Shown piece by piece: positions 8,375 to 16,780 of a DNA stretch of 47,111 nt; the stretch's first letter is position 1, and every line of letters begins with the position of its first letter. Source of the DNA: DASZXJ01 sp035545895 (lineage in GTDB: Bacteria; Planctomycetota; Phycisphaerae; Tepidisphaerales; Tepidisphaeraceae); assembly GCA_035545895.1 (NCBI GenBank), contig DASZXJ010000013.1, positions 1-47,111 of the forward strand, given 5' to 3'. The notes beneath the pieces were generated by a model. It did no database searches and had not been told where the DNA came from. It saw only the letters and a list, made by a program, of their open reading frames with translations. Position numbers and translations under genes: made by a program.

Positions 8375-9331
8375 ATGAGCAATTCTTCAAAACCCGTCGT
8401 GCTGGTGACCGAAGGTTCCGAACCGGGGCCTTTGGCCTGGTTGCGCGAGCATGCAGAGGTTGTCGAAATCGGGTTGGAAGACCCCCGCCTGGATGCCCAG
8501 CTCGCGCGGGCTGAGGGAATGGTGGTTCGCACTTATACCAAGGTCACGCCGGCGTTTCTTGCCAAGGCGCCGAAGCTGAAAGTGGTCGGCCGGGGTGGCG
8601 TGGGAATCGAAAATATCGACGTTCGCGCCTGCCGAGCCCGAGGCGTCGAGGTCGTCTATACGCCCGACGCCAATACGCTGGCGGTCGGAGATTTCGTTTT
8701 CGGCTACGCGATTCAACTGCTTCGGCCCTGGAATTTCTTCCGTGAGCAGGTTTACCCCGCCGCCGAGTTCAAGAAAATCCGCAATACGGTTCGCGGCCGC
8801 CAGCTTGATGAACTGACGATCGGCATTCTCGGCATGGGCCGGGTCGGCCGCCGCGTCGGCCACATCGCAGCCGCCGGTTTTGGAATGCGCGTCATCTATA
8901 ACGACCTGCTTGATGTGCAAAGCCAGCTCACCTTTCTCGCCAAACCTGTTGACAAGCAAACGCTGTATCGCGAAAGCGACATTCTGAGCCTTCACGTCAC
9001 CATGCTTCCCGGTAATGAAAACCTCGTGGGACCAGAACAAATCTCGCTCATGAAAAAGAGCGCGATTTTAATCAACACCAGCCGCGGAGAAGTGCTGGAC
9101 GCGCAGGCGCTGGCGGATGCGATTCGCGAAAAGCGCCTCGCCGGGGCAGCCATCGATGTCTTCTGGCCCGAGCCGCCGCAGGCGGGATTTCCCTTGCTGG
9201 GTTTGCGAAACGTTCTCCTGACGCCGCATCTGGCAGCGCGCACGGAAACTGCTCTGCAAAACATGAGTTGGGTTGTGCGCGACGTGATGGCGGTGCTTCG
9301 AGGAGACAAGCCGCGATACCCTGCGCCGTAA
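8375..9331 (+). CDS. D-isomer specific 2-hydroxyacid dehydrogenase (SerA-like)
   Basis: A 318-residue NAD-dependent dehydrogenase, the size of short phosphoglycerate-dehydrogenase-like enzymes without an ACT domain. The nucleotide loop is ILGMGRVG (151-158). The catalytic triad is present: Arg237 in NTSRGE, Glu266 in DVFWPEPP and His285 in TPHLA. GRGGVGIENID (about 72-82) matches the substrate-binding segment of 3-phosphoglycerate dehydrogenases. It starts 18 nt after the pump gene and is probably cotranscribed with it, which is an unexpected partner. The substrate could be 3-phosphoglycerate or another 2-hydroxyacid. It converges on the next gene with 8 nt between the stops. Confidence 0.85.
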   Translation: MSNSSKPVVLVTEGSEPGPLAWLREHAEVVEIGLEDPRLDAQLARAEGMVVRTYTKVTPAFLAKAPKLKVVGRGGVGIENIDVRACRARGVEVVYTPDANTLAVGDFVFGYAIQLLRPWNFFREQVYPAAEFKKIRNTVRGRQLDELTIGILGMGRVGRRVGHIAAAGFGMRVIYNDLLDVQSQLTFLAKPVDKQTLYRESDILSLHVTMLPGNENLVGPEQISLMKKSAILINTSRGEVLDAQALADAIREKRLAGAAIDVFWPEPPQAGFPLLGLRNVLLTPHLAARTETALQNMSWVVRDVMAVLRGDKPRYPAP

Positions 9332-9339
9332 AATGGCTT

Positions 9340-10836
9340 TTACGCGGCCGACTTCGTCGTCGGTTTGAGACTGAATACTTTGACGCAATTTCGACCACCA
9401 TGCTTGGCGCTATAGACCGCCAGGTCCGCCGCCTTCATCAGATGTGCTTGCGTCGTCAACGGCCCGCCCGGTTCATACGTCGCCACACCGATGCTGGCGG
9501 TGACCGGAATGGTCACTTTCCCCGCCTGCATTGGCTTGGCCGCCATGGCGCGGCGAATGGTTTCGGCGATTGCAGCCGCGACGTTTCTCGGCGTATCGGG
9601 CAGCACCAGCACCATTTCCTCCCCGCCATATCGTGCCGCCAGGTCCTGCGGGCGAGCCGCGCTCTGCAGGAGCTTCGAAGACGTCTTGAGCACCTGGTCT
9701 CCGACCGGATGACCATGCTTGTCGTTGATCGACTTGAACTTATCCAGATCGATCATCAACAGCGAAAAATGCTTTTTGTTTTTCACCGCGAGCGCGAACT
9801 GCTGCGTGAAATACTGGTCAAACATCGCGCGATTGGCCAGTCCGGTCAAGCCGTCCTTCGTTGCCTGTTCCTTCAGGACCTCGTTTTGCTGCGCCAGACG
9901 CGTGGCATGGGCCTGCGATTCGAGCGTGATCTCCACCAGCGCTTCGTTGGCTCGCTTTAATATCGCTTCAAATTCAGCGGAAGACCCAATGTTGATCTCG
10001 AACAGCGAGGCGACTTCCTTGGTGCGTTCGCCAATTTGCGTGAGCAGCGCGTCGGTTTCGGCCTCGGTCATGTTGTGTCGCTGCGACAAATAATTTCGTA
10101 CGGCCGCGATCGAAGGAGCGGCATTTTCATCAACAAACACGTCGGCGCAGCGTCCACCGATGCTGACCAGCTCGGTCAGGCTCCGCAATGCCATGTCACT
10201 GACTTTTTCCGGTTCATGATGATTGGCAATCGGAGCGCTTAACACCGGCGGCAATTTCCATTGCTGGGCGAGCATCCCGCCCACCTCGGCGTGAGTCATG
10301 CCAAGCGTTTCAGCTTCCGAAACATATAGATCCGAATGCGATTTAGCCTTTTGGTACAATTCACCATATTTTTCGCACTCGACCTGGTCGAGCACGAGCA
10401 TTCCAATATCCATCAGCAGCGCCGCAAGGAAGGCTTCTTCCTGCTGCACGACACAGATCTTGGCCGCCAGTTGGCGAGCCGCGGTCGCGGAATAAATACA
10501 TCTTCGCCAATAGTGAATGTGTTTGAAACCCTTGGATTTATTTTTGGTCAGGCTCGTCACCAGGGAGAAGCCAAGCACCAGCGTCTTGACCGATTGCAAT
10601 CCAAGAATGACCAGCGCGTGACTGATCGTGCCGACGTGCTGGCTTCGGCCGTAAAAGCTGGAATTGACCGTCCGAAGAATCTTGGAAGAAAGGGCCGGGT
10701 CCTTGGAGATGATTCGCGCGATTTCCGCGATGTCGATATCCGCGCGCTGCGCAAGCTCCAATACCTGCACGGCAATGGAAGGCAGCGATGGCAGATTCGG
10801 ACAGTTACGAATCCGTTGAACCAGTTGATCGTTCAT
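9340..10836 (-). CDS. HDOD domain - GGDEF domain protein
   Basis: A 498-residue cytoplasmic signalling protein. Residues about 10-210 are an HDOD domain (NLPSLPSIAVQVLELAQ ... IISKDPALSSKILRTVNSSFYG). A helical linker leads to a C-terminal GGDEF domain (about 330-495, starting DGLTGLANRAMFDQYF). The active-site loop is GGEEM rather than GGDEF/GGEEF, and the product-inhibition I-site RPQD lies five residues before it. It is probably a diguanylate cyclase, but the last signature residue is atypical and activity is uncertain. ATG 10836 was chosen since the protein then begins like HDOD proteins; a TTG at 10899 would add 21 unlikely residues. Confidence 0.88.
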   Translation of the reverse strand: MNDQLVQRIRNCPNLPSLPSIAVQVLELAQRADIDIAEIARIISKDPALSSKILRTVNSSFYGRSQHVGTISHALVILGLQSVKTLVLGFSLVTSLTKNKSKGFKHIHYWRRCIYSATAARQLAAKICVVQQEEAFLAALLMDIGMLVLDQVECEKYGELYQKAKSHSDLYVSEAETLGMTHAEVGGMLAQQWKLPPVLSAPIANHHEPEKVSDMALRSLTELVSIGGRCADVFVDENAAPSIAAVRNYLSQRHNMTEAETDALLTQIGERTKEVASLFEINIGSSAEFEAILKRANEALVEITLESQAHATRLAQQNEVLKEQATKDGLTGLANRAMFDQYFTQQFALAVKNKKHFSLLMIDLDKFKSINDKHGHPVGDQVLKTSSKLLQSAARPQDLAARYGGEEMVLVLPDTPRNVAAAIAETIRRAMAAKPMQAGKVTIPVTASIGVATYEPGGPLTTQAHLMKAADLAVYSAKHGGRNCVKVFSLKPTTKSAA

Positions 10837-10981
10837 ATGAAGAGACTCTGGGCACCCTGCCCATCCAAACACGTAGCGCCCCCTGCCAATCTTTCCCAAG
10901 GAAAGTATCGTCCGAATATTCGACTGACTTGGTCGAAATTAGATATGTGCAAGATCCAGCCAATTATCGGCCTGGAGTGCT

Positions 10982-12238
10982 TTACTTCAGTGCTTCTTCC
11001 ACGGCCTCGTGAAGCAGCTTTTCAGTGTCCGGTCCATAACCGGGGAAGGCCTTGAATACCGCCCCATCCTTGCCAATGACGTATGTTATCGGCTTGCGCT
11101 CAACCGCCATATATTGGGCGCTGGCTTTGCCGTCTGGATCGAGCAGGACAGGCATTGAAAGGCTATTGGTTTCGACAAACTTTTGAACCTGGGCTTTTTG
11201 TTCCTGAACATTTACAGCAAAAACCTGCACGCCTTTAGACGCCATTTCCTTGTGCAGCGCATCAATACGCGGAAGTGACACGAGGCAAGGCACGCACCAC
11301 GTGGCCCAGAAATCCAGCACGATTACTTTGCCCTTCAGATCGCCAAGCGACACGGCTTTATCCTGCAAATCATTCAAAGTGAACGTGGGCGCCTGCTTGC
11401 CCGCCATTGCCATGATCTGCGCCGTAATTGCTTCCTCAGTTTGCGCCGGACCGGCTGGCGCGTCCGGTGGCGGCAGCTTGACCTCCAGCGCATCGGCCGG
11501 TGGAACCCAACTAAATGCCGTCTTCACCGGCGCATCTGCAACGGTGCGCGTGTAATCGACCATTACCGTGGCTGCGTTCACCTGAGGCACGCCTTGAGCG
11601 GTGAGGTAATGTTTCAAATCAACGGACAACTGGCGCAATAGCCCTGTCTTCGGATCGACGAGCGCATGAATCTCTTGAAGCTGCGATACAAATCGGAGCG
11701 ATTGATAGCTCGTACCGTCCAAAGTCACATCAGGATCGCGCTCGACCGAATCGGCTCCGCCGGTCAAACTCTGAGCGGCATCTTTGACAAGCATCAGGAG
11801 CAGCGATGGGTTTTGCTGTTCCATTTTGGAAGTCAGCGGCGCGGGCAGATCACCCAGTTCGCCACGATCTTTCAGCGCATCCAGAGCAAAGTACCGTTTG
11901 GGCTCGGGCAGATAGATGTACAGGTGCTGACCATCAGCCACCACCAACAGGTCGTCCTTCATTTCGTGCTTAAACTTGCCGGGCGATTGATAGGAAGCAG
12001 TGAACGAAGTCTTTTCCGACTGCTTTTTGCCCGCGGCATCCAGATGGAGTGTGACACTGCCGGCAAGGTCCAGGGTTTTTGTCTTGGCATAACCATCTCG
12101 GAGGGAATCCAGCACGGGTTTGGCGGTATCCGACACCTTGGCTGCTGGCTGAGTGGCGGGCCGGGTGGTTTGCGCAAAGCTCGCCACGCAAATCACCAAG
12201 GCAACCAGAAAAGCCGATCGATTGAATGAAAGCTGCAT
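10982..12238 (-). CDS. Exported fusion: DUF2092/LolA-like domain plus TlpA-type thioredoxin
   Basis: A 418-residue protein with signal peptide (MQLSFNRSAFLVALVICVAS). Residues about 35-240 resemble the DUF2092/LolA-like lipoprotein-carrier fold: strand-rich, with FTASYQSPGKFKHEM and DGQHLYIYLPEPKRY. Residues about 285-418 form a thioredoxin of the TlpA/ResA type with FWATWCVPC active site and cis-Pro region (VERKPITYVIG). It should act in the periplasm as a thiol-disulfide reductase. The N-terminal domain may deliver it to a lipid or cell-wall target, which is an inference. It lies between lptB and the HDOD gene on the same strand, 45 nt from lptB and about 145 nt from the next gene. Confidence 0.85.
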   Translation of the reverse strand: MQLSFNRSAFLVALVICVASFAQTTRPATQPAAKVSDTAKPVLDSLRDGYAKTKTLDLAGSVTLHLDAAGKKQSEKTSFTASYQSPGKFKHEMKDDLLVVADGQHLYIYLPEPKRYFALDALKDRGELGDLPAPLTSKMEQQNPSLLLMLVKDAAQSLTGGADSVERDPDVTLDGTSYQSLRFVSQLQEIHALVDPKTGLLRQLSVDLKHYLTAQGVPQVNAATVMVDYTRTVADAPVKTAFSWVPPADALEVKLPPPDAPAGPAQTEEAITAQIMAMAGKQAPTFTLNDLQDKAVSLGDLKGKVIVLDFWATWCVPCLVSLPRIDALHKEMASKGVQVFAVNVQEQKAQVQKFVETNSLSMPVLLDPDGKASAQYMAVERKPITYVIGKDGAVFKAFPGYGPDTEKLLHEAVEEALK

Positions 12239-12283
12239 GAGCCTCCGTATGGGTAGTGACCAATGCCCATGATAGGCAGGAAT

Positions 12284-13021
12284 TCAGTCGAATTCATCGC
12301 CTCGGAATGTATTGCCAAGGTATGCGCTTCGAACGCCTGGATCGTTAATGATCTCTCTGGGCGTACCTTCCTTGAACACGCGTCCATCGTTGATAATCAG
12401 TGCCCGGTCGCAAACCCGCAGGGTCTGGGCGACGTTATGGTCGGTAATTAAAACGCTTTTGCCGAATTCTTCCTTGAGTCGTTTGACTTCCCTCTGCAAA
12501 TCTTCGACCGCAATCGGATCGACGCCGCTGAATGGCTCGTCCAGGAGAATCAACTTTGGCTGAGTGACCAGCGCCCTGGCGATTTCGAGTTTTCGCCGTT
12601 CACCACCGCTTAGAGTATCGGCCTTTTGATTGCGCTGGCGGATCAGTCCGAACTGGCTGAGAAGCTGATCGGCACGTTTCCGTCGCTCGGATTGGGCGAT
12701 ATTGAGCGTTTCGAGAATGGCCATCAAATTCTGCCAAACGCTGAGACGCCGAAAATCGCTGCGTTCCTGCGAAAGATAACCGATTCCGCGGCGAGCGCGT
12801 TTGAACATCGGCAGGTGGGTGATGTCGGCCGCATCAAACGCAACTGCCCCGCTGTCGGGCTTGACCATGCCCAGAATCATGCGGAACGTCGTCGTCTTGC
12901 CCGCGCCATTTCGCCCCAAAAGACCGACGATTTCGCGCTGGGAAAGGACAAAGCTCACCTCATCAACGACCCGGCGGCCGTTGTAGGATTTAACCAGTTT
13001 TGTCGTTTCCAGAAGGTTCAT
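12284..13021 (-). CDS. lptB: LPS export ABC transporter ATP-binding protein LptB
   Basis: A 245-residue ABC ATPase. Walker A is GRNGAGKTT, the signature is TLSGGERRKLEIARAL, Walker B is LILLDEP and the H-loop is ITDHN. The segment DSGAVAFDAADITHLPMFKRARRGIGYLSQE is characteristic of LptB, as is FRRLSVWQNLMAILE. LptB powers LptFG extraction of lipopolysaccharide from the inner membrane, so the host probably makes LPS. ATG 13021 gives the usual LptB start (MNLLETTKLVKSYNGRR); GTG 13075 would add 18 residues. No lptA, lptC or lptFG genes adjoin it. Confidence 0.92.
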   Translation of the reverse strand: MNLLETTKLVKSYNGRRVVDEVSFVLSQREIVGLLGRNGAGKTTTFRMILGMVKPDSGAVAFDAADITHLPMFKRARRGIGYLSQERSDFRRLSVWQNLMAILETLNIAQSERRKRADQLLSQFGLIRQRNQKADTLSGGERRKLEIARALVTQPKLILLDEPFSGVDPIAVEDLQREVKRLKEEFGKSVLITDHNVAQTLRVCDRALIINDGRVFKEGTPREIINDPGVRSAYLGNTFRGDEFD

Positions 13022-13100
13022 CAATGCCGCGTCCGCGAAACCCCTTGAGATTTTGGGCGGATCATCGCCAAGCACCCAGGAAAATCAAGGCACCTTTCGT

Positions 13101-13389
13101 TGTGGATAACTCGTGGATAACGACGCAAGTCGTTTGTATGGCCAACGATCCAAACAAATAATGCTAAACATCCCCAAAAATCACGCAAATACGCCGACTA
13201 CGATTTCAGACTGAACGGTATCGTAATATAATACCGTATAACTTGCTATAAAATATAAACTTACATCACTTGGAACATGCTGCACGCGGCGATTGATGTA
13301 ATTGGCGGAACAAACTCAAGCGTAGAAAAGTGATTGATTTTGCCCATAAATTCGCGACTACCAGTCCATTGCAAGATCGCTGTGGATAA
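13101..13389. other. DnaA-box-like sequences in an AT-rich noncoding region
   Basis: The 13022-13607 gap contains TGTGGATAA at 13101-13109 and again at 13381-13389. Both are exact complements of the DnaA box TTATCCACA. CGTGGATAA at 13112-13120 has one mismatch. Between them lie an AT-rich tract (about 13217-13266) and two inverted repeats: ACGGTAT/ATACCGT (13215-13221/13231-13237) and TTACATCA/TGATGTAA (13261-13268/13294-13301). This could be a replication origin or a DnaA-responsive regulatory site. The flanking genes (lptB, cold shock) are not classic origin markers. Confidence 0.4.
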
Positions 13390-13607
13390 GCGGTGCTTTC
13401 AGCGTAGGACAATCCCCTCTTGACAAGTCCGGTAAATATTGCGTCCTGCCACAACTTGATGGTAACTTGCCAAACTACAAGTCTCGTCCCCCTAGGCATC
13501 AGGGAGAGAATTCTGTCCGGGAATGGCTCGGCGGAGTTGTTGGTGCCTGTTGTTTCGGGAGTGGCTGTTCGGCACAGTCTCTCGCACGTCTGAAAGGAGT
13601 GGCTCGT

Positions 13608-13826
13608 ATGGCCACTGGAAAAGTTAAGTGGTTCAACGATCAGAAGGGGTTTGGGTTTATCTCCTCCGACCAAGGTGGGAAGGATATATTCGTCCATCAT
13701 TCTGTGATTGAAGGACAAGGTTTCAAAACGCTGCAAGACGGTGAGAGCGTCGAATACGATGCCGAGGAAGGCCCCAAGGGTTCCAAGGCCACACGCGTTC
13801 GCCGAATGGCGCCGGTCGCAACCTAA
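13608..13826 (+). CDS. Cold-shock domain protein (CspA family)
   Basis: A 72-residue single cold-shock domain. RNP-1 is KGFGFIS and RNP-2 is DIFVHHS, within GKVKWFNDQKGFGFIS. It binds single-stranded RNA or DNA and acts as an RNA chaperone. AAAGGAGT (13593-13600) lies 7 nt before ATG 13608. A second histidine in FVHHS is a common variant. The gap upstream is long, which fits the extended leaders of cold-shock mRNAs, although no promoter was pinned down. A clear terminator follows. Confidence 0.95.
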   Translation: MATGKVKWFNDQKGFGFISSDQGGKDIFVHHSVIEGQGFKTLQDGESVEYDAEEGPKGSKATRVRRMAPVAT

Positions 13827-13856
13827 AGCAGCCGACCATTTCGATAAAATGCAAGA

Positions 13857-13885
13857 GGCCCGTCGAATGACGGGTCTTTTTATTT
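13857..13885 (+). terminator. Rho-independent terminator of the cold-shock gene
   Basis: GGCCCGTC (13857-13864) pairs with GACGGGTC (13869-13876), 8 bp with one G-U pair and loop GAAT, followed by TTTTTATTT. It sits between convergent genes. Confidence 0.88.
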
Positions 13886-13899
13886 GGCAATCACTCCTA

Positions 13900-14787
13900 T
13901 CAATGCGCAGCCGCGGCGGGTTTCTTGGCGGCGGGCTTTTCCTTTTCCGGCGGCTTGGTCCACTCTTGCAGCTTCTTGATCGAATCGGGCAAAATCTCCT
14001 CCGGCTCCGCCAGGTTCACCAGCCAAGCCTTTTCCCACTCCATCGTCACCCAACCAGAATACCCAATGCCCATCAAGCGAATCAGCAGCTTGCGCACTTG
14101 GACATCGCCTTCACCCAGTTTGCAAAAATTCGCGCCCAGCGGCCCGAGTTTCGCATCTTTCACCTGCACATATTGAATCCGGCTATTCAAAAATGGCACG
14201 CTCACCGACGGCGGCTCGCCGATCATCGCGGCGTTGCAGACATCCCAGCAGCACGCAATCGACGGGTGACTTAATCGATCCAGGATCAACCACATTTCCT
14301 TGGCCGATCGAAATGAAAGCGCGTTTTCAATGACGATCGTGACATTGCGCTCCGCGGCGTAATCACCCAAAGGCAGCAGCCAATCGCCCAGCTCAATACC
14401 CGCTGAGCCGCGGCTATGAAAACCCATGCCCATCGGGTTAAACGGAGACCCGGGCCGAACTTCCCGATCAAATATTTTTACCAGCGGACAATCCAGTTCC
14501 GCGGCCGTATCAATGAAACGCTTGCAGTCGCCGGCCTGGATCAGATCGGACTTGCGATTGCCTGTCATTGCAATCGAGCTTGAAAGGCAGGCGATCTCTA
14601 CGCCTTGCGATGCGAATATTCCTGTGATCTTGGCTGGATCGGATAAAAAAATATTGGCCGACGGAAGAATGGCCTCATTCAGAAACCCGCGAATTTCCAC
14701 GCCTTCGTATCCATATTCCTTGGCTCGGGCGGCAATCGTCTCAAAATCCCATTTCGGACATGCAACCGTGCTAAAGGCGAATTTCAT
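13900..14787 (-). CDS. Sugar phosphate isomerase/epimerase-like TIM-barrel protein
   Basis: A 295-residue protein of the xylose-isomerase-like TIM barrel (AP endonuclease 2) superfamily. Features are the opening MKFAFSTVACPKWDFETIAARAKEYGYEGVEIRG, likely metal ligands in VIENAL (Glu), CWDVCNA (Asp), VQVKDAK (His replaced by Lys/Asp) and MEWE (Glu). The C-terminus is a Lys/Pro/Ala-rich tail (KEKPAAKKPAAAAH). It has no signal peptide. Planctomycetes have many such proteins, usually of unknown sugar specificity. It is divergent from a pectate lyase, which hints at a role in uronate or sugar catabolism, but this rests on proximity only. Confidence 0.8.
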   Translation of the reverse strand: MKFAFSTVACPKWDFETIAARAKEYGYEGVEIRGFLNEAILPSANIFLSDPAKITGIFASQGVEIACLSSSIAMTGNRKSDLIQAGDCKRFIDTAAELDCPLVKIFDREVRPGSPFNPMGMGFHSRGSAGIELGDWLLPLGDYAAERNVTIVIENALSFRSAKEMWLILDRLSHPSIACCWDVCNAAMIGEPPSVSVPFLNSRIQYVQVKDAKLGPLGANFCKLGEGDVQVRKLLIRLMGIGYSGWVTMEWEKAWLVNLAEPEEILPDSIKKLQEWTKPPEKEKPAAKKPAAAAH

Positions 14788-14903
14788 AGGCAGGGCAGAC
14801 TAAGGAAACGACGCCATTTCTGCAACATTTGGCGCCGGCTTCTCCAACCCCGCCGTCCGAAATTTCCATAAACATCGGCCTGCTGCGCGGATATAGAGAT
14901 TTG

Positions 14904-16016
14904 ATGAAATTCACAATTCAATCGTCTGTCGTTGCCTTGACCATGGCGTTCCCGTTCGCGGCTGCCTTTGCTCAATCGACTGTGCCGGCGGGTTCCACCA
15001 TTCCACCCGGCCCGAAAATCAACAGTTATGTCCGGCGTGATGACGCGTTCTTTGCCTCCGCTGAAGGCAAACACATCGCCGACAACATCCTCAACTGGCA
15101 AAATTCCAATGGCGGATGGTTCAAGAACTACAGCCCCGCCACCACCCGGCCTTCCAATCTCCTCGATGATCCCAAGAGCGGCCCTTCGGGCGATGACGAT
15201 TCGGTGTGGCATAAAACCAGCACCATCGACAACGATGCCACCTACAGCGAAATGCGCCTGCTCGCTCACGCTTATCGCGTGACCAAAAACGAAGCCTACA
15301 AAGATGCATTCAATCGCGGTTTGGATTATCTCTTCAAGGCCCAATACTCCAACGGCGGCTGGCCTCAGCGCTTTCCCCTGCAAAACAACTATGGCCGGCA
15401 CATCACTTACAACGACGGCGCGATGCTTGGCGTGATGGAGTTGCTACGCGATGTTGCCAATCAGAAACCCGATTTTGCGTTCGCAACCGATGCCCAGCGA
15501 AAACAATGCACGGAGGCATTTGATCGAGGCGTCGAGTGCATTCTCAATTGTCAATATAAGCAGGATGGCAAATTGTCGGTTTGGTGCCAGTGCCACGATG
15601 AAGTCGCTCTGCAACCCGCCGGCGCCAGGGCTTATGAACTTCCAAGCCTCTCGGGCAGTGAAAGCGTCGGCATCATTCTCATGCTGATGAGTTTGCCACA
15701 CCCCAGCCAACGCGTTCGCGATTCCATCGAGGGCGCGTGCGCCTGGTTTGAATCATCCAAAATTCTCGGCAAGCGGATCGCCAATGGGCCGGGAGGCCGA
15801 ACCATGATCGACGACCCCAACGCCCCGCCGCTTTGGGGCCGATTTTACGATCTGAAAACCAACAAGCCCTTCGTCTGCGGCCGCGACGGAATTCCGAAAG
15901 CCACGCTTGAGGAAATCCCCGCTGAGCGCCGTAACGGCTATAGCTGGTACAGCTCGACCGCATCCATACTTCCCGAGAGATACCAAATGTGGAAAACGAC
16001 TCTGCAGGCCAAGTGA
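14904..16016 (+). CDS. Secreted pectate lyase, polysaccharide lyase family 10
   Basis: A 370-residue protein with signal peptide MKFTIQSSVVALTMAFPFAAAFA. The mature part matches PL10 lyases: NILNWQNSNGGWFKNY, the TSTIDNDATYSEMRLLAHAY region, a repeat-like DYLFKAQYSNGGWPQRFPL and HITYNDGAMLGVMELLRDV. Later come CEWCQCHDE-like VWCQCHDEV and a C-terminal GYSWYSSTA. PL10 enzymes cleave polygalacturonate by beta-elimination with an (alpha/alpha)3 barrel, so the host probably degrades plant pectin. ATG 14904 was chosen because the signal peptide starts there; an upstream TTG is unlikely. A large inverted repeat follows and the transposon sits about 100 nt downstream. Confidence 0.88.
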   Translation: MKFTIQSSVVALTMAFPFAAAFAQSTVPAGSTIPPGPKINSYVRRDDAFFASAEGKHIADNILNWQNSNGGWFKNYSPATTRPSNLLDDPKSGPSGDDDSVWHKTSTIDNDATYSEMRLLAHAYRVTKNEAYKDAFNRGLDYLFKAQYSNGGWPQRFPLQNNYGRHITYNDGAMLGVMELLRDVANQKPDFAFATDAQRKQCTEAFDRGVECILNCQYKQDGKLSVWCQCHDEVALQPAGARAYELPSLSGSESVGIILMLMSLPHPSQRVRDSIEGACAWFESSKILGKRIANGPGGRTMIDDPNAPPLWGRFYDLKTNKPFVCGRDGIPKATLEEIPAERRNGYSWYSSTASILPERYQMWKTTLQAK

Positions 16017-16041
16017 TGCAATTGGCGTAGCGGGTGGTCGA

Positions 16042-16098
16042 GCCGCTAGCGGCTGAGCGCGAACATCGCAAACATCTTCGCGCTGAGCCGCAAGCGGC
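16042..16098. repeat. Large imperfect inverted repeat with GCCGC(TA/AA)GCGGC cores
   Basis: Arms 16042-16063 and 16077-16098 are 22 bp with two mismatches around a 13-nt loop. Each arm holds a GCCGC-WW-GCGGC palindrome, the same core as the repeat at 20664-20719, suggesting a dispersed REP-like family. It may also terminate the lyase transcript. Confidence 0.75.
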
Positions 16099-16111
16099 AT
16101 TCAACTTCTAA

Positions 16112-16119
16112 AAAAATAT
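16112..16119. repeat. Left target-site duplication AAAAATAT
   Basis: This 8-bp sequence directly abuts the left inverted repeat and recurs at 19700-19707 directly after the right one. Eight bases is the duplication length known for the IS1595 family. Confidence 0.85.
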
Positions 16120-16153
16120 CGGCCCTATCCACTTAACAAACCAAAAATTTCGT
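16120..16153 (+). repeat. Left terminal inverted repeat
   Basis: Matches the reverse complement of 19666-19699 at 32 of 34 positions; mismatches are at the third and fourth bases only. It contains the core TCCACTTAACAAACC (16128-16142). Confidence 0.9.
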
Positions 16154-16158
16154 AAAAA

Positions 16159-16188
16159 ATAAGAGATGGCGATAAAGCCACCCCTTAT
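16159..16188 (-). terminator. Outward terminator-like hairpin at the left end
   Basis: ATAAGAGATGGC (16159-16170) pairs with GCCACCCCTTAT (16177-16188), 12 bp with two A-C mismatches and loop GATAAA. On the minus strand it is followed by a T-rich run, so it would stop transcription heading out of the element. Confidence 0.6.
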
Positions 16189-16269
16189 CTATCTATCCTA
16201 TAAGGATCAACAGACCGACAACCTTATTTGAAATTTTCGTACACGGTACGTCTGTGTGTACTCGAAACA

Positions 16270-16622
16270 CTGCTAGCAGGTCGTTCTGTACTGGCAGAAT
16301 TTTAACCGTCCACCAGTCGAAATGCCTTGTCATTTAGGGACATTTCGGCAATGTCGGTAAGGTCAAAATGTATTTCAATTTTGTACCCTACACTCTCTAC
16401 CACGCTAGATAGTGGCAAGAAGATGTTGCCAATTCACTAGATGTAAAGCAAGTGTCCAGAAATACCCTGTAGTTAGTTGAGGAAACTCAATTAGCTATAA
16501 TCTAGTTAAGTTCCCATGGCAGGTTTCCACGCCACATCTCCATCGTTGGATGGTGTTTTTATTTTCAACGTTGCTTTATCCCGAATTCATGTAAACAGCA
16601 TGCACGGGATAATCTGGCGTTG
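16270..16622. other. Hairpin-rich noncoding segment of the transposon
   Basis: No ORF is supported in 16189-16724. Visible inverted repeats are: palindrome CTGCTAGCAG (16270-16279); CGAAATG/CATTTCG (16318-16324/16341-16347); an 11-bp stem AGTTAGTTGAG/CTCAATTAGCT (16471-16481/16486-16496) with GAAA tetraloop; CCATC/GATGG (16540-16544/16549-16553) followed by a T-rich run, terminator-like on the plus strand; and a nested stem CAACG + TTATCCCG / CGGGATAA + CGTTG (16566-16622). A GNRA loop and nested stems suggest RNA, but expression is unknown. Confidence 0.5.
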
Positions 16623-16724
16623 GTCATTTAAACTACATGGGACTTTTTGTGATCGATCAAAGTAATTTGGTCGGTCGCATTCGTTGATAATAGGGAAGAA
16701 TTATTGAGTTTCCAATTATTCGCT

Positions 16725-16753
16725 TGACAAACCATACTTAGGTGTGTAAACTA
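16725..16753 (+). promoter_or_regulatory. Transposase promoter
   Basis: TTGACA (16725-16730), a perfect -35, then 17 bp, then TAAACT (16748-16753). The start would be near 16760, about 20 nt before the transposase ATG at 16781. Confidence 0.75.
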
Positions 16754-16780
16754 GATAATGAAAGTGAAGGCTAGTTTTAC

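Noticed and set aside
13266..13736. 156-codon minus-strand frame across the cold-shock gene start
   Set aside because: Overlaps the certain cold-shock gene and its ribosome site; no domain.
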